From positions 18,448,248 to 18,512,247 of the forward strand of contig NC_134519.1 in NCBI RefSeq assembly GCF_027942865.1: a DNA stretch of 64,000 nt, read 5' to 3'. Shown here in pieces: positions 36,012-48,184 of the stretch; positions within the stretch are counted from its first letter, which is position 1; the number at the start of each line of letters is the position of its first letter. The position numbers were made by a program, and so were the translations under genes. The notes under the pieces were generated by a model that was given only the letters and a program-made list of their open reading frames with translations, was not told the DNA's origin and did not search any database. Source of the stretch: Odontesthes bonariensis. Taxonomy: Eukaryota; Chordata; Actinopteri; Atheriniformes; Atherinopsidae.

Positions 36012-39000
36012 CTATAAGCATTCAAAACTATCCTTGCACCTCTGACAGCTGGGGTCCTTCAAAGTTACGATAGGTGGTTGAGCAGAGGAGATGGATGAAG
36101 GAAACTGGTTGATCTGTCTATGCGTTTTGCCAAGTTTGACCCTGATGTCTGACTTTGAGCAGCACTTTGCTGAGCCCTTGGGGCAAAGACAACCCTTCAG
36201 ACATGTATGGCATAATGTACCTAGATCTCTGCACATTATCCTGCGGAAGTTCGGTCTCAGCATTAGGTAGATTATTGGGTTGTAGATGGTGGAGGACTTT
36301 GCAAACATGGCTGGCATGGCAAATGCAAGAGGAGGGATGTTTTCAATGTGTCCAAAGGCAGCCCACATGGAAACTACGGCATATGGACTCCACGCCGCAA
36401 AGAAGCCAATGCAGACAGCTACACTTAGCTTGAAAAAGAGGGGAAAAGAGAACACAGAAGAGAATGGTGTGACTTACATATATTCAAAAGTGCATTCTTT
36501 TGAAAAGCTACATTCTCTTGAAAAATGTATTAAAATAGTATTTGGTGTTTTTCATGCTTTTCCTCTCAACTAATCCCTTGAAAAGTCTAAAAGCATAATT
36601 ACATTACCTCTCAACTTCCCCAGCTGATCAGTGTCACCTGAATCACAAGCCTGCGAATGTCTGCGTGAGATATCAACCTTTTAAAACATCGTTACATGCC
36701 TTAGTTTTAACAGAAAAAAGAACGGTTTATCATAGTAGTACATACAACTGCTCTGACAGTAAGACAAGAGCCAGGCAATCTACAACAAATCAAGTTTCTC
36801 TTACTCTGTGTGTGTCAAATGCAATGTCAAGCTCAACCACACTTGCATGGAAGAAAAGAGAAGTCTATAGCTGGTGTCAATAACTGCATCTTCCAAAATT
36901 GCTTTCACTACTAAGGGCTTTGGGGGGGTGAGATGAAGCACAGAAGAGAGGGATAGGAGGGGACTCAAATTTTTGAGCAACGCCCACCATGATGTGCTGT
37001 TATACTTTGAGGCTGTGTAACCTTCTCATGCAGCTTCATATCTTATTATTTATTTCAAAGTTTTACACTGTACTTTGATTATAGGAAACATTGTGCAACA
37101 GTGTGGCTCACTGATGTGTTTTTAGCTGCTTTGGGGCAGTAACGGTTTGTAACACCAAGACAAAGGATAAGCTTTTAGCATTCATTTTGATTTAGTATTT
37201 TCATGAGATTTGATGACAGAGGCGTAATATAATCAGACTAGTTCTTTCACAAAAATCTAAATTGTGAGTGATTGTAAAAACAGATGCTCAAATTGATCAT
37301 AATTGTTCTATTAATCTTCTAATGGAGAGGAGCATACTATGATTTATCAGCAACGGTAGCTGTTACTTTGCAACCACCACAGTATAGCCAGAGTCACTTC
37401 CTTCTAATAATAACCTACATGACAAGGGGTGAACTATTTAGGTCAGGTCGCTGCATATTTCTTCAAACAAATGCAGCTTTAGGGACCTATCCAGAAGATT
37501 CAACGATAAGGCAATGCTTTTAAACCCCAACTAATTACTGTGCCTTCTAGACCATACTTGTTTTCCCCTCTAACTAATTATAACTTTATGCTTTTATTTG
37601 ATTTGAACCCTTGTCACAGATCAGCGGGGGAAGGATTTCACCATAGCACGACCAATTGCAGCACATATAAAAAAGAATAGCCAAAGCTCACGTCAATTCA
37701 CTGTGCTTTCATGACAATTTGTAGATCTTTGTCTTACCTTAACAATAATTGTGTGAATGCTGCTCATGTGTGTCTGCCTTGATGCGTGCTGCTCCATAGT
37801 CTTCCGGGATGCTTGCACAGTGACCAGAATGCTTGTGTAGGATGCAACAATAACGCAGCATGGAAGGATGTAGCAGAAGATGAACAGCGCAACGGTGTAA
37901 GAGCGTGCTGTGGTGTACTCATTAGATTTGCGCCAGTCAATACAGCAGGCGGTGCCATAAGGCTCTGGTCCGTACTCTCCCCAGTGGACCAATGGGGAGC
38001 AGGCGAACAACAGGGCATAGACCCAAGCACAGGCAATAAGCAGACGGCTGTGAAAACAGTTAAACCTGTTTCCTGCGAAAAAACAGATTGAGTTAATATT
38101 TTCTTATTCATGAAATTGAGTGATTCTGAGATAGTTAATGAGTTAAATATCCCCAAAATTTAATTTTGACAATACTGTAAATGATGAAAATAATTAGGCT
38201 AGGAGCTAACCCTGGTTCTCTGAGTAGCATGATTGAGAAGTAACCATGTGAAGATACCTTGGTGACTTCTCAGAGGCTCTTCTTTGTTCATATATACACT
38301 GGCTTGCTCATTCATAATGTCATTTGAAATAAAAAAGTGTTAGCCTTTCCCAACAAATAAGCAAATGTTGAGCTTACTATTCAAGAGATATTCAGAAATT
38401 CTGAAAGTTATTCATCTTAAGCATTTATCATGTTGTACCTATTTCATCAGCTGAAAATACATGGAATTAGTTACATGAAGGTTAGAAAAAGGGTTTGAGA
38501 GAGAAGTGCTCATGTTCATACTGTCTCTCACCTGGTCAACATCAGCTGGATGCCTTTATGATTTACAAGAACTCGTTGTGGTTATTATCTCTTTGATAAG
38601 CTACTGCATAAGTAAGACAAACAGTACATGAGGGTAATTGGAGAAAGCAAGTCAAGAAGACCTAGACTGAAGAATGTTGAGTCAAAGAAATCTCTCAGCT
38701 GTCTGAATTATCAAGTTCAGTTCCCTAAGGGGAGTGTTAGTCTCTTGAAGGCAGTCATTCCAAATATGCCAGCTTGTGTGACTGATGGAAAAACACAAAG
38801 GCCTCATTGTTCATCCGGGCCAGAAAATGATGAAGCTGTTGCTGCATCAGTGTACTTTAGACCCGGTTCTCTGTTCTGTTCTTGAACATATACTATAGTG
38901 CAAGGATTAAGAGCTCTCACTGAAGTTTCTGAGGCTGAGGTCCTCACTGACTTGTAACTGACTTCAGGTAAAAGCGTTTGTCAAAATTAAAAAATTTTGT

Positions 39001-42000
39001 AGCTCTCAATTTTGTATTGAAGGGGGTCGCCACCAGTGGTTTCGTGCACAGCATGCAGCATACTTAAATACACCTTCAAACTGTGGTAAAAGTGTTTCTT
39101 GAACAAGTCTCTTACAAGAGTGCACACTCTCCCTCCAGGACACTAAGGGTTAGGGTAGGTTAGGGGCAAGGTGTTAATCATCCTTGCGCACACTGAGTTG
39201 TTTTCTCTGCTGTGACGTGGGTGAGAATAGGACTCTTTCATGAAGGAAAGCTGTTTGCAGGCTGACTGATGTTTTCTTCTGTGGCTTGAGCATGTTTCAG
39301 ACAGAAGTTTAATTTGATAGACCTTTCTGGTTTCTGTTTGTACATGTTCTGAGACCTATTGGGCAATCACAATTGGGGTTTGTGTGCGGAGAAAAAGATC
39401 CCAAATATACAGGCTCAAAACGAATCTCGATACCATTAGGCTAAAGCCTGATTCTTACTCGGCGCAAACGCGCAACTGTTCTGGCTCGAGAACCATTAAT
39501 GACGTCATCGAAAGCGCCAGCCCCTTCACAGTTCCTTCAGCTCATAAGCGCAGTTTGCGCCGAGTATGCGTCACATTTGCAGTTCTCTCCAGACCAGCGG
39601 GCGTCACTGTTGAGGAAACAAGCTGAAAAGCATACGAAGAAAGCATACACAATGCCACCTGTGGTGTCACGTCAGCAGAGGCTGGCACATCTGATGCGGA
39701 ATGAATTTACTCTGGGTGTAGAACTGTATATGTATCTCAGAGCTAAGCGGCTGCGGCAAAAACAGAAGAGAAGGTGGAATGTTCGTCCTTTGCAACAAGA
39801 CGAACTTTGTCAAACGTTGTCCCAGTGTAACTTCATAGACGTGTCGTACAGATGTTTGTAGAGGCGCACCCTCTCGGTCACCGCGTCTCTGCAGTGTTCA
39901 TTTTTTCTTTTTCTTGGTCAGCTGTTTCTGGTTGAGCGCGCGCGAAGTCAGAAAAAAAGTTGTGTGCGCGCCCTTGCGCCGCGCGAGGATTTTCTAGCTT
40001 GCGACGGGGGGCGTGGCGGAATTTTGGGTCACGTGACCGTTTGCGCCATTTGAGCTAGTAAGAGCGAGGTTGCGCCGAGTAAGAATCAGCCTTAAGTGCT
40101 ATTCAGAACAGGGCCCTAGAAAAGGGACTTTTTCTCCATCTAAAACAAGTCAAACGGAGAAAAAAAAATTGTAACAGTTTGAGCAAACAGTACATGCTCG
40201 GAATTTTACATCAGTTTTTCATCAGATACTTGTTACTCTTTTTTTCGCCCAAAGGGGCATTCATATTGATAAGCTGGATCCATAGGTGATCAGTGGCAGA
40301 ATACATTGGGCAGCTACTGTGTATGCAATGACAGAGCAACAACGATGTTCTTTGCATGAGAAAATAGCAACAAATCAAGCAACTAGTGCAAAAGTGTCAC
40401 ACTACCAATAGCATTCTCTAAAATAAAATTTTGGGGATTTGAGTTGTTTTCACTGGTTAAAATCTGCCCCTCTCGATTTTATCTCTCCAAGTGCTGTCTA
40501 CTGCAAGTAAGACACTAACTATCAATAAGTACTTCACACACCCCTACTTAAAAATACAAAAATACCCATTCAAACCATAGCCAACTGGTTCCAAGGTTTG
40601 ACACGAGGAAGCAATTAAGGCCTGTGGCTAAAGGCATATAACTTTGTGCATATTCATGTCTAAAAATGTGTGCACACAAACGTAAAAATGAGCATTCTCA
40701 TTCTTTTTATAAAATTTACAAAATTTTGATCATTTTCTTGTTATGAAAATCTACTGTGACATTTTGCACACATGCCTAAAGGCTGAGTTATACTTCTTTT
40801 AACTGCCCTTGCGCTTTCTTCTTGCGCGTATGTTAATGGCTCGAGACGTTTATACTTCATTTAGCTTTGCTGGCGCTTGCGTGTGCTGCATGGCGATTCA
40901 CTGCCAGGAGAGTAGGTGGAGTAGCGGGTTTTTTCAATGACAAGCCTACTATGATGAAAGGAAATTCACCGCCAGGACCTCTTCGAGTGATTCATGCTTC
41001 TTCTTCTTGTAAATAGCCGGTATTTTGTCAGATTTTCAACACCTTGGGGGTCTAAACGACTACTTTCTCGCCTGAAAATGTTTCAAATGTTGCTAAAGTT
41101 ATATATTTACAGAGTTTATAGCTTAAGCGAAATCAGCTTTTCAGGCTGGCTGATTTCGGCTCGGGCAGGAGTGAAGTGCACTGTGTGTAAACGCTCTGCA
41201 TACTGTCTGATCGATGAGTATGCCGTTTTCAAGTAGTAGGCTTGCGTCTTTTCTTGCGTGAAGTTTAGAAAATTGAGGTGACACACGCAAGCTCGCAATG
41301 GGGGGCTTGCAACCGCGCAAGGGCTTGCGTTTCTTCTTGCGTCTTGCTTTGCGTCTTGCGTTACCGACTATAAACCAGGCTTAAGTCTGATTTCATCTCC
41401 CATCTTCAACCCTGAGTGGATATAGATACAACACATGTTTTATAATTGCCAGTTTACGTGTAAAAACAAGCATATGATTGACTGATTGATTGATTTATCG
41501 ATCAGTAGCAGGTGGCTCCTGGTCACTTTTGTTTGTGTACATTTAGAAACAAGTGGTACACTGTCCTTTTTAGCAGGATGAGAGGTAAAGTGGCAGTTGT
41601 AACCATTTTGCTGGAGGGCTTTTAGACCTCAAGGTAATTATAAGAATTGATAATTGTGAAGCTACAAAAGCTCAGGTAGGGCATGAAACATTAGGCATCT
41701 GCAGGCCTCATTAGCTCCCAGTAATAGGCAGAAGAGGTGACTGATGACTTGTGTTATATCAGGTTAACATAGAGTGAAGTACAGTTCATAGTGAAATGAT
41801 TGCTTCTGTAAATATACAGAGATAGGAAATGCAAAGACCATTTCTTTATGTAGATTCAAATTTCAAAATAAGTGTTCATTCGGAGGCAATTTTTTTTTTA
41901 GTCTAAATTGAGAACGCACTTTCTTGAGGCTGAATAGGAAGTACACTGCATTAACCAACATCACAAGTAATTGTTATTGAGTGTGACCCCTTCAAATGTC

Positions 42001-44003
42001 AGTGTTCAAAGCAAGGCTAATGTGCAATGTTCCACAGAGGGATTATTCTTTCCTTTCCATAGATATATCAATAACCAGCCTCTTAGAGATGCGATGGTTC
42101 GTCCCATGTCATGTCACTGAGGAAACAATGCCATTTTGAAGACTTACCATAGAGTGGATAACATACTTTCACAAAGCACACCATGCTTAGTAGGGTTAGA
42201 GTAGTCAGACTGCAGAGGCCAAACAACATGCCACAAAATGCGTATATGGAGCACACTGTTTTCCCATACAGCCACCTGCATGGAAGGGCAAGGGGATGTG
42301 AGAAAGAGGATAGTGCAGAGCAGAGACAGAGGAAAGATCAATGAGGGAGAAGGTGAGGAGGGGAAAGAGGAGAGTAGCTTGAACATGACACTCCATATCT
42401 GTGAACTCACAGGCAATCAACCAACCATATGATTAAATGAACTGTGAAATATGAAAGGGAGTCTGATTTACAAACCGTATCTATAAAAACAGTGCAATGA
42501 CACAGCTGAAAGTATCCCATTTGTTCTCTTGTTTTTATGCTACAGAAGGGAGTTAAATCCGGTACCTGTGATAGAAACTTGAAGTTATCGCCATGGGGTA
42601 GAGGGACAGAGTGAGACCCAGGTCACTAACAGCAAGGTTGATGATGAAGAACTCAGCAGGCTTCAGGAGGTGCTTTTTCTTGTAGGACACATACAGCAGT
42701 GTACTGTTGCCAAACAGTGAACATACTCCTGGAAAAACAATAAGACACTTTAACATTTGCCTGGATAGACAGTTGGCCCGTTTCACTCCAAAACCTAAGA
42801 GAGTTCTGCCTCAGATAAAATTCAAAGAGCTTTGGGGGTACAGGTAGGTAAATTCCTGTGATGGACTGGTGACTTGTACCAGTCCCTCAATAAGACCCTT
42901 CCTTTAACCCATTAACAGCTGGGAAAGGCTCCACCCTGTTTGTTTTAGCAGTTGACTGGTGCAGAAAATGACATTGCCATCTCACACATCAGAAGGCTCT
43001 GTGAAGGCATCTAACATCAATAAAAGATCCAGTTTGAGTTTGTGATGCTTCAGAAAAAAAATCATCTTAAAACAAAAAAGCAGTCGCATGAAGCAAATCT
43101 AATGATTCCACTTAAGCAATTAAGGAGAATCACAATCTAACATTTTTATAGGAATTTTGCCCCCATTTGATTTTAGTCTTGTTTAGGTGATTTAGAACTA
43201 AAGTTGTCAAGTACTGATTACTTTTTTAGACTATAAACCGGCATGCAGTATAGGCATATTTTCAGTCCCTTGAGTAAAACAAGAACACGTATCACAAGTT
43301 CACATACATAACTTTTCATAGTTGTAGATATCTGATAGGGTTGCGGTCCTGCAGGCGCAACAGTAGGTGGTGTTAAACATCAATATACAGCGAATTCATA
43401 TTCATCCAACACTGTACATATGCAGCCTTTGACTGTGTAGATTCCTTAGAAATGCCAACATCAGAGGATGGGATTAAAGTTAAGGATTTTTTTCCCTTTT
43501 TTTTTGAATGTGTGGCACAGAATTGTTATATCAGAGGCCCCCTATGATGTTCCAGACACAGATAATACACAAAGAGCTGCCTCGCTGGGACTGCAGTAAC
43601 TCACTGCACAATGGAGGAAGAATTGCACGCACATACAGGTGTGGAACGGCTACATGTATATAGTTCAATAAATGCAGATGGATTTTAAGGTAGGGTATTA
43701 TATTTAGAGGGAAGTGAAAACCACTTAGTGACAAAAGTAAACTTGCCAGGTCTCACAGTGTGTTATCTTCCCTCATGCTGTGCTTAATTGCTGCTTAAGA
43801 AGACCTCGCAGAAAACCAATTTACAGCATTATTAACTCGGTTGTTGGTCTGTTCCAAGAATATTATTTGAAAGAAAAGGACATAATAATTTTGAAATCTT
43901 GCAGAATAAACTCACCAAAAACAGAGTAGACCACAGCCACAGTTATATCCACCGGCACAGGTATGTTGGAAATGAATGCCATATCCTCAGCCAACAGCCC
44001 CAT
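36012..44003 (-). CDS. Neuropsin-like non-visual opsin (Opn5/6/7/8/9 group)
   Basis: Seven-transmembrane retinal-binding photoreceptor. Coding exons on the minus strand: 43916-44003, 42566-42728, 42148-42275, 37738-38072 and 36012-36428; 1131 nt, 376 aa, all in phase. Retinal-attachment lysine is Lys282 in 'FAKSSTIYNPIIY', followed by NPxxY (288-292). The disulfide cysteines are Cys92 and Cys169, and Glu163 in 'GPEPYGTAC' sits at the Glu181 counterion position. 'LKPAEFFIINLAVSDLG' and 'AAWSPYAVVSMWAAFG' are typical of the Opn5 group. The tail is cysteine-rich ('CHTCLKGCLCPKG'), suggesting palmitoylation. The usual DRY at the end of helix 3 is VCF (116-118). The first exon starts exactly at an ATG after a CAG acceptor and leaves only about 18 residues before helix 1, so part of the N-terminus may lie in an unseen upstream exon. 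Which of Opn6-9 it is needs a tree. Confidence 0.9.
39445..40092 (+). mobile_element. Harbinger-like element with transposase remnant
   Basis: The inverted ends contain GATTCTTACTCGGCGCAA, and TAA flanks both sides (39442-39444 and 40093-40095). Inside, plus-strand codons near 39.50-39.86 kb include 'KRRWNVRPL', the motif that opens the nuclease domain of PIF/Harbinger transposases (usual form RRWWVRPL). The rest of the enzyme is missing, so this 648-bp copy is a deletion derivative. It lies in intron 3 of the opsin. Confidence 0.75.
40780..41381. mobile_element. Harbinger-like MITE, TAA target duplication
   Basis: The 602-bp element has imperfect inverted ends (AGGCTGAGTTATACTTC at the left; right-end complement AGCCTGGTTTATAGTCG), flanked by TAA at 40777-40779 and 41382-41384. 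Short repeats of CTTGCG crowd both ends. No transposase was recognised. It lies in opsin intron 3, about 700 bp from the other Harbinger-like element. Confidence 0.65.
42853..42968 (+). mobile_element. Degraded RTE-type LINE 3' fragment
   Basis: CTGTGATGGACTGGTGACTT and AGCTGGGAAAGGCTCCACCC match, with mutations, the same non-coding tail as the copy at 11.70-12.01 kb, in the opposite orientation. No target duplication is visible. It lies in opsin intron 1. Confidence 0.6.
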
Positions 44004-44009
44004 CTGAAA

Positions 44010-45980
44010 ACAGATTGTTTAGTTTAGTTAGGAGAGTCACTGGAGCTCACTAGTGAGAAAAGAAAAAAAAAAAGATGTCTAAAATACAGGCTTGGAGGTT
44101 TTTTTTTGTACATGTATGTTTTTGGTTATAATTTGTGTATATCTAAACGTGAAATTTCAGAAAACATTAGTGTTCTATGTAAGTTATCAGCTGAGGAAAT
44201 TTTATTGGGATCCATTAAAATTGCAATTTATATGTAAAGCTATTTTCTCATGAAAGAAAAAGAAAAAAAACAAACAAAAGAAAGAAAAGAAAATCAAAAG
44301 GCAAAATGAAAACAAGAATTTTAAACCCGGCTGCATCAGTTGCTCAGATTTATTTTCTGGAAATTGATGCAAATTATTAGATCATTTGACATGTCATACT
44401 TCACCTGTATGGCATCTAATGATTTAGATTTTTATCATATCTGCCTATTTAATGTTGTCATAAGAGCAATGTAAACAACAATTCTAGGTGATATTAGGCG
44501 ACTCCTACTTTTTACCTGTGTATTTATAGTTTGAAAATTTCAAACTTTAACATCTCTTTGCATTTTAATAAATAAGACAATATGTGAAGTAACTCACAAA
44601 GCTTTAGGTTGTGATTAACTTTGAAATGAACAAATCAAAATGTTACATTTCAATGTAATGAGCATGTGGTTTTCATAGATTAACTTATATTGCCAGATTC
44701 ATTTTTTTTCTTACATTTGCAATGTAACAGTATTACAAAGGGTCACTCGTGGTGATTATACAACAAAAATGAATTGTCTCCACTCAGCTTTATGTACATT
44801 TTATGCCAGTTTCAGCTGATTGTTCAGCTGTCATTGTTGCTGTCAAAATGTAATGTTTTGGTTCTCTCTCACAGCTTTACTAATGTAATTTTCAGTCACA
44901 GCAGACACACAGGTTCAGTTAAAAGCTCTTAAATAAATCACTGGCTCCACTGGTGGAATGTAATAAGGTATATTTATACATTTACAGTTCCTTTTGTTTT
45001 AGGATAAATCTGAATACAATTGAATACGCTACAATTTAGAGGGAAGAATTCCTCTGCATTTGTCAGAGAGCTCCTCTGTCTTTACTCATAAACATTTTTA
45101 ACATATTTAGAGAGAGCTTCAAAAACATGATGATCTATCTGTTTGTAGGTGATGCTGCTGAGCATAAAATGTTGAATGGAAATTAATTTGTAACTGTTTT
45201 TTTGTAACCGGTATTGTATTCATAATAGAACACAGGAAACTTGTTAAATATTGAAAGTGAGACATTTAATAATTTAACCCAAACTATTGGCTTGTCTTGA
45301 ATGTGATACTAGCATCATGTCCAAAACAGGCCAAAATAGTTGGGAGATGGGCAACAAAATGCTGGAAATGTAAGTGAATGGAAGAACATGTTGGAACTAA
45401 TTAGATTAACTAGCAGCAGCTCAGTAACATGACTGGGTATAAAAAGAGCAAGTTATTGAGGCAGTCAGGGGTTCAGACACCTGAAAAATATGTTTACAAA
45501 AGAAGCAATTTCAGAATACCTTTTCTCAATGTAAATGTACCGCCTTTAAAGTCTTTAAACATTCAAACATCTACAGTTCATATCATCGAATTATTGAAAG
45601 ATTTTAGGAATCTGGAAACATCTTTGTGGATAAGACATGGCTGAAAATCTATATTGGAAACCCATGATCGTTGGGCTCTTGGACAGCACTGCGAAAACAA
45701 TTTGCTTTGCCTACCACAAATGCAGGCTAATCTTTGTTAATCATGGATACCGCATCTGCCCAACTTAAGAGTTTAGCTTGTTATGATCAATTTCGGTAAA
45801 TTTCCGCAGGCAAAAGGCATCTTTATGTCTGCACTGCATCTTTCAGCGTTAATTCATGGATTACTGGCCTTATGATATAATCAATAGCAGGTGCTACAAA
45901 ATTATCACCTGATCATTTGGCTGGCCGCTTAATCGGCCTATCACTGCTGACTAGTGGGATATAAATACATTTAAGAAAGT
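44010..45980. other. Upstream of the opsin, no gene seen
   Basis: AT-rich sequence with an A-rich stretch near 44.24-44.30 kb. No coding exon or recognisable element was found. A missing 5' opsin exon could be hidden here, but I cannot point to one. Confidence 0.4.
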
Positions 45981-45984
45981 AAAA

Positions 45985-46940
45985 GATCTCAGTGCTTCTT
46001 GATCGAACAGATCAGTGTGTGGATGCAAGACAATTTTCTCCAGCTAAACTCAGACAAAACTGAAATCATTGTCTGTGGCCCACAGAAACAAAGAGAAAGT
46101 GTTATCAGTCACCTTGAGACTCTCTCTCTAAAACCTAATTATCAAGTTAGAAATCTCAGGGTAATATTGGACTCAGACCTGAACTTTAACAGCCACATTA
46201 AATCAGTAACATCAGTAGCTTTTTACCATCTAAAAAACATTGCCAGAATCAAAGGAATAGTGTCTAAACCAGACTTAGAAAAACTGATCCATGCGTTTGT
46301 CTCCAGCAGGTTAGACTACTGTAACGGCCTGCTCACTGGGCTCTCTAAACGCGCTGTAAGACAGCTGCAGTACATCCAGAATGCTGCTGCTCGAGTCCTG
46401 ACTAAAACCAGGAAATACGACCATATTAGTCCAGTGCTCAGGTCTCTGCACTGGCTTCCTGTAGCTCAGAGAATAGACTTTAAAACAGCTCTGCTTGTGT
46501 ACAAGTGTCTTCATGGTCAAGCGCCAAAGTACATCTCTGACATGTTAGAGCCATATGAACCAACTGGGGCTCTGAGAACCTCACGGAGGGGTCTCCTGCT
46601 GGTGCCCAGAGTCAGGACTAAACAAGGTGAGGCTGCGTTTCAGTTTTATGCCCCTAAAATCTGGAACAGCCTTCCAGAAGATGTGAGACAGGCCTCAATG
46701 TTTAAATCCAGGCTGAAAACAGTTCTATTTAGCTGTGCATATGACACCTGAAAGCATTTTATCTGCACTCTTCACTTTTAAATTAATTAATTAATGATTC
46801 TTTTTAACGTTTTTTTTATTTTTTATTTCTTTTTAATGATTTTATTGCCTTCTTGTGATTTTCTGTAGCTGTAAAGCACTTTGAATTACCTTGTGTACAA
46901 ATTGTGCTCTATAAATAAAATTGCCTTGCCTTGCCTTGCC
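45985..46940 (+). mobile_element. L2-clade LINE, 5'-truncated, long open frame
   Basis: Plus strand 45999-46751 is open for 250 codons and encodes the C-terminal part of an L2-type reverse transcriptase: 'QLNSDKTEIIV', 'SSRLDYCNGLL', 'YIQNAAARVLT' and 'LHWLPVAQRIDFK'. A short 3' UTR and a tail of four TTGCC units follow. The catalytic motifs upstream are absent, so this is a truncated copy. The intact frame and clean tail suggest a fairly recent insertion. No target duplication was recognised. Confidence 0.85.
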
Positions 46941-47641
46941 TTTTAGGTGTGGGTGCAACTTGTAAAGAAAGATAAACCCGCCTCACGTCTTTGTATCGAT
47001 CTTGTTTGTACCATAACATGTAAGTCAAAGTAGAGGATTATGGCATGAACATGCATGTAAGTTACCAGTGTCTGCTGCATTCAGTTTACACATTCCGCCA
47101 CAGCAACCAAATTCACTGACGCTGTTTATTGACTGACGTGTAAATCAATACACCTGTCAGTCAATAAACATTAGGTAACAGGGAAAGACACATAAAACAC
47201 ATACAGTATGCTACTACTGAGATCGGCCACAAGCAGAATGCTCTGCTCTGTTCCACAAATAGACTGTAAAGAGAAGTTGGAGCCACAGTTTTTTTTACAT
47301 TTTAAGCTGCTGTTGTGAAGCCTCGTATGCAACTTTTGGCTAATGCCTTGTTGGTCTTTGAGGAGCCAGAAGTGACCACATTTGAAAAGCAGAGGTGGAG
47401 AGTGATAAAGTGACTCGATGAAAATATGTATCTTTGAGGAAGGATACATATTTGATTATGGAATTATTTTCAGGTGGACCACCAGCACACTGATCAGAAT
47501 GAATGAATCTGTCAAATAACAGCAAAGTGACTTGTTAGAAAAAATGTTCAGATCTAATATTTCAAGCAAGGAGTTGATGCCTTTTGAGCTATGTAAATTC
47601 AGTAAATATATACTTATATATACATATATATATCATATATA

Positions 47642-47782
47642 CAAAGGAAAATGCGCACACACAACTTTTGTTTTCTGAGTAAGTTGGCAATTAGGGTTAT
47701 AATATATGTAATATAATAATAATATATAATATATATATAACTTACTCAGAAAACAAAAGTTGTGTGTGCACATTTGCCTTTG
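47642..47782. repeat. Long hairpin with 44-bp arms
   Basis: Arms 47642-47685 and 47739-47782 are inverted copies with about three mismatches; the core GTTTTCTGAGTAAGTT and its complement are exact. The loop is 53 bp of AT-rich sequence. It may be a tiny MITE, but no target duplication is clear. Confidence 0.85.
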
Positions 47783-47954
47783 ACTTAATTAAATCTAATC
47801 TCACATTATTGAATCTATTCATAAGATTAAGATATTGTACATGTAGAGGGAATACACAAAATTTCTCCTCCGGTTTTAACCTGTCAAACACACACATGCA
47901 CAGGGTCGCACACTCATAGAGCCAGATACTATACACTGGAGCAGTGGTCAGCCA

Positions 47955-48095
47955 ATCAGCTCAGGCGAGGAATGGAGGTGGACCGACTCCCTTACAGCTG
48001 TCAGTTTCAATCTTTTGAATGGCTAGAGTGGGAATCCTACGGCCAACTTTGAGGTTATTGGACGACCCACTCTAACCACTGAGCCACGTCCACCC
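47955..48095 (-). mobile_element. tRNA-derived SINE remnant
   Basis: The minus strand begins GGGTGGACGTGGCTCAGTGG and continues TTAGAG, a clear A box, then a diverged B box (GTAGGATTCCC). This is the tRNA-like head of a fish SINE. The body is weakly defined. It starts only about 8 bp past the 3' end of the tRNA-Asn gene, in the same orientation. Confidence 0.55.
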
Positions 48096-48103
48096 AAAAT
48101 GAT

Positions 48104-48120
48104 CGTCCCTGGGTGGGCTC

Positions 48121-48160
<40 letters not shown>

Positions 48161-48177
48161 AATTGCGCCACAGAGAC
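48104..48177 (-). tRNA. tRNA-Asn (anticodon GTT)
   Basis: The minus strand starts GTCTCTGTGGCGCAATTGG and folds as a full cloverleaf. The acceptor pairs GTCTCTG with CAGGGAC (one G-T wobble), the anticodon stem TTCGG/CCGAA flanks a loop with GTT (plus-strand AAC at 48141-48143), and the T arm is GGTGGTTCGAGCCCACC. It closely resembles vertebrate nuclear tRNA-Asn. A TTTT terminator follows at 48096-48099. It looks functional. No intron is present. Confidence 0.95.
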
Positions 48178-48184
48178 TACTACA

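Noticed and set aside
46920-46940. CRISPR-like or satellite array of TTGCC units
   Set aside because: Only four 5-bp units with no spacers; it is the 3' tail of an L2 element.
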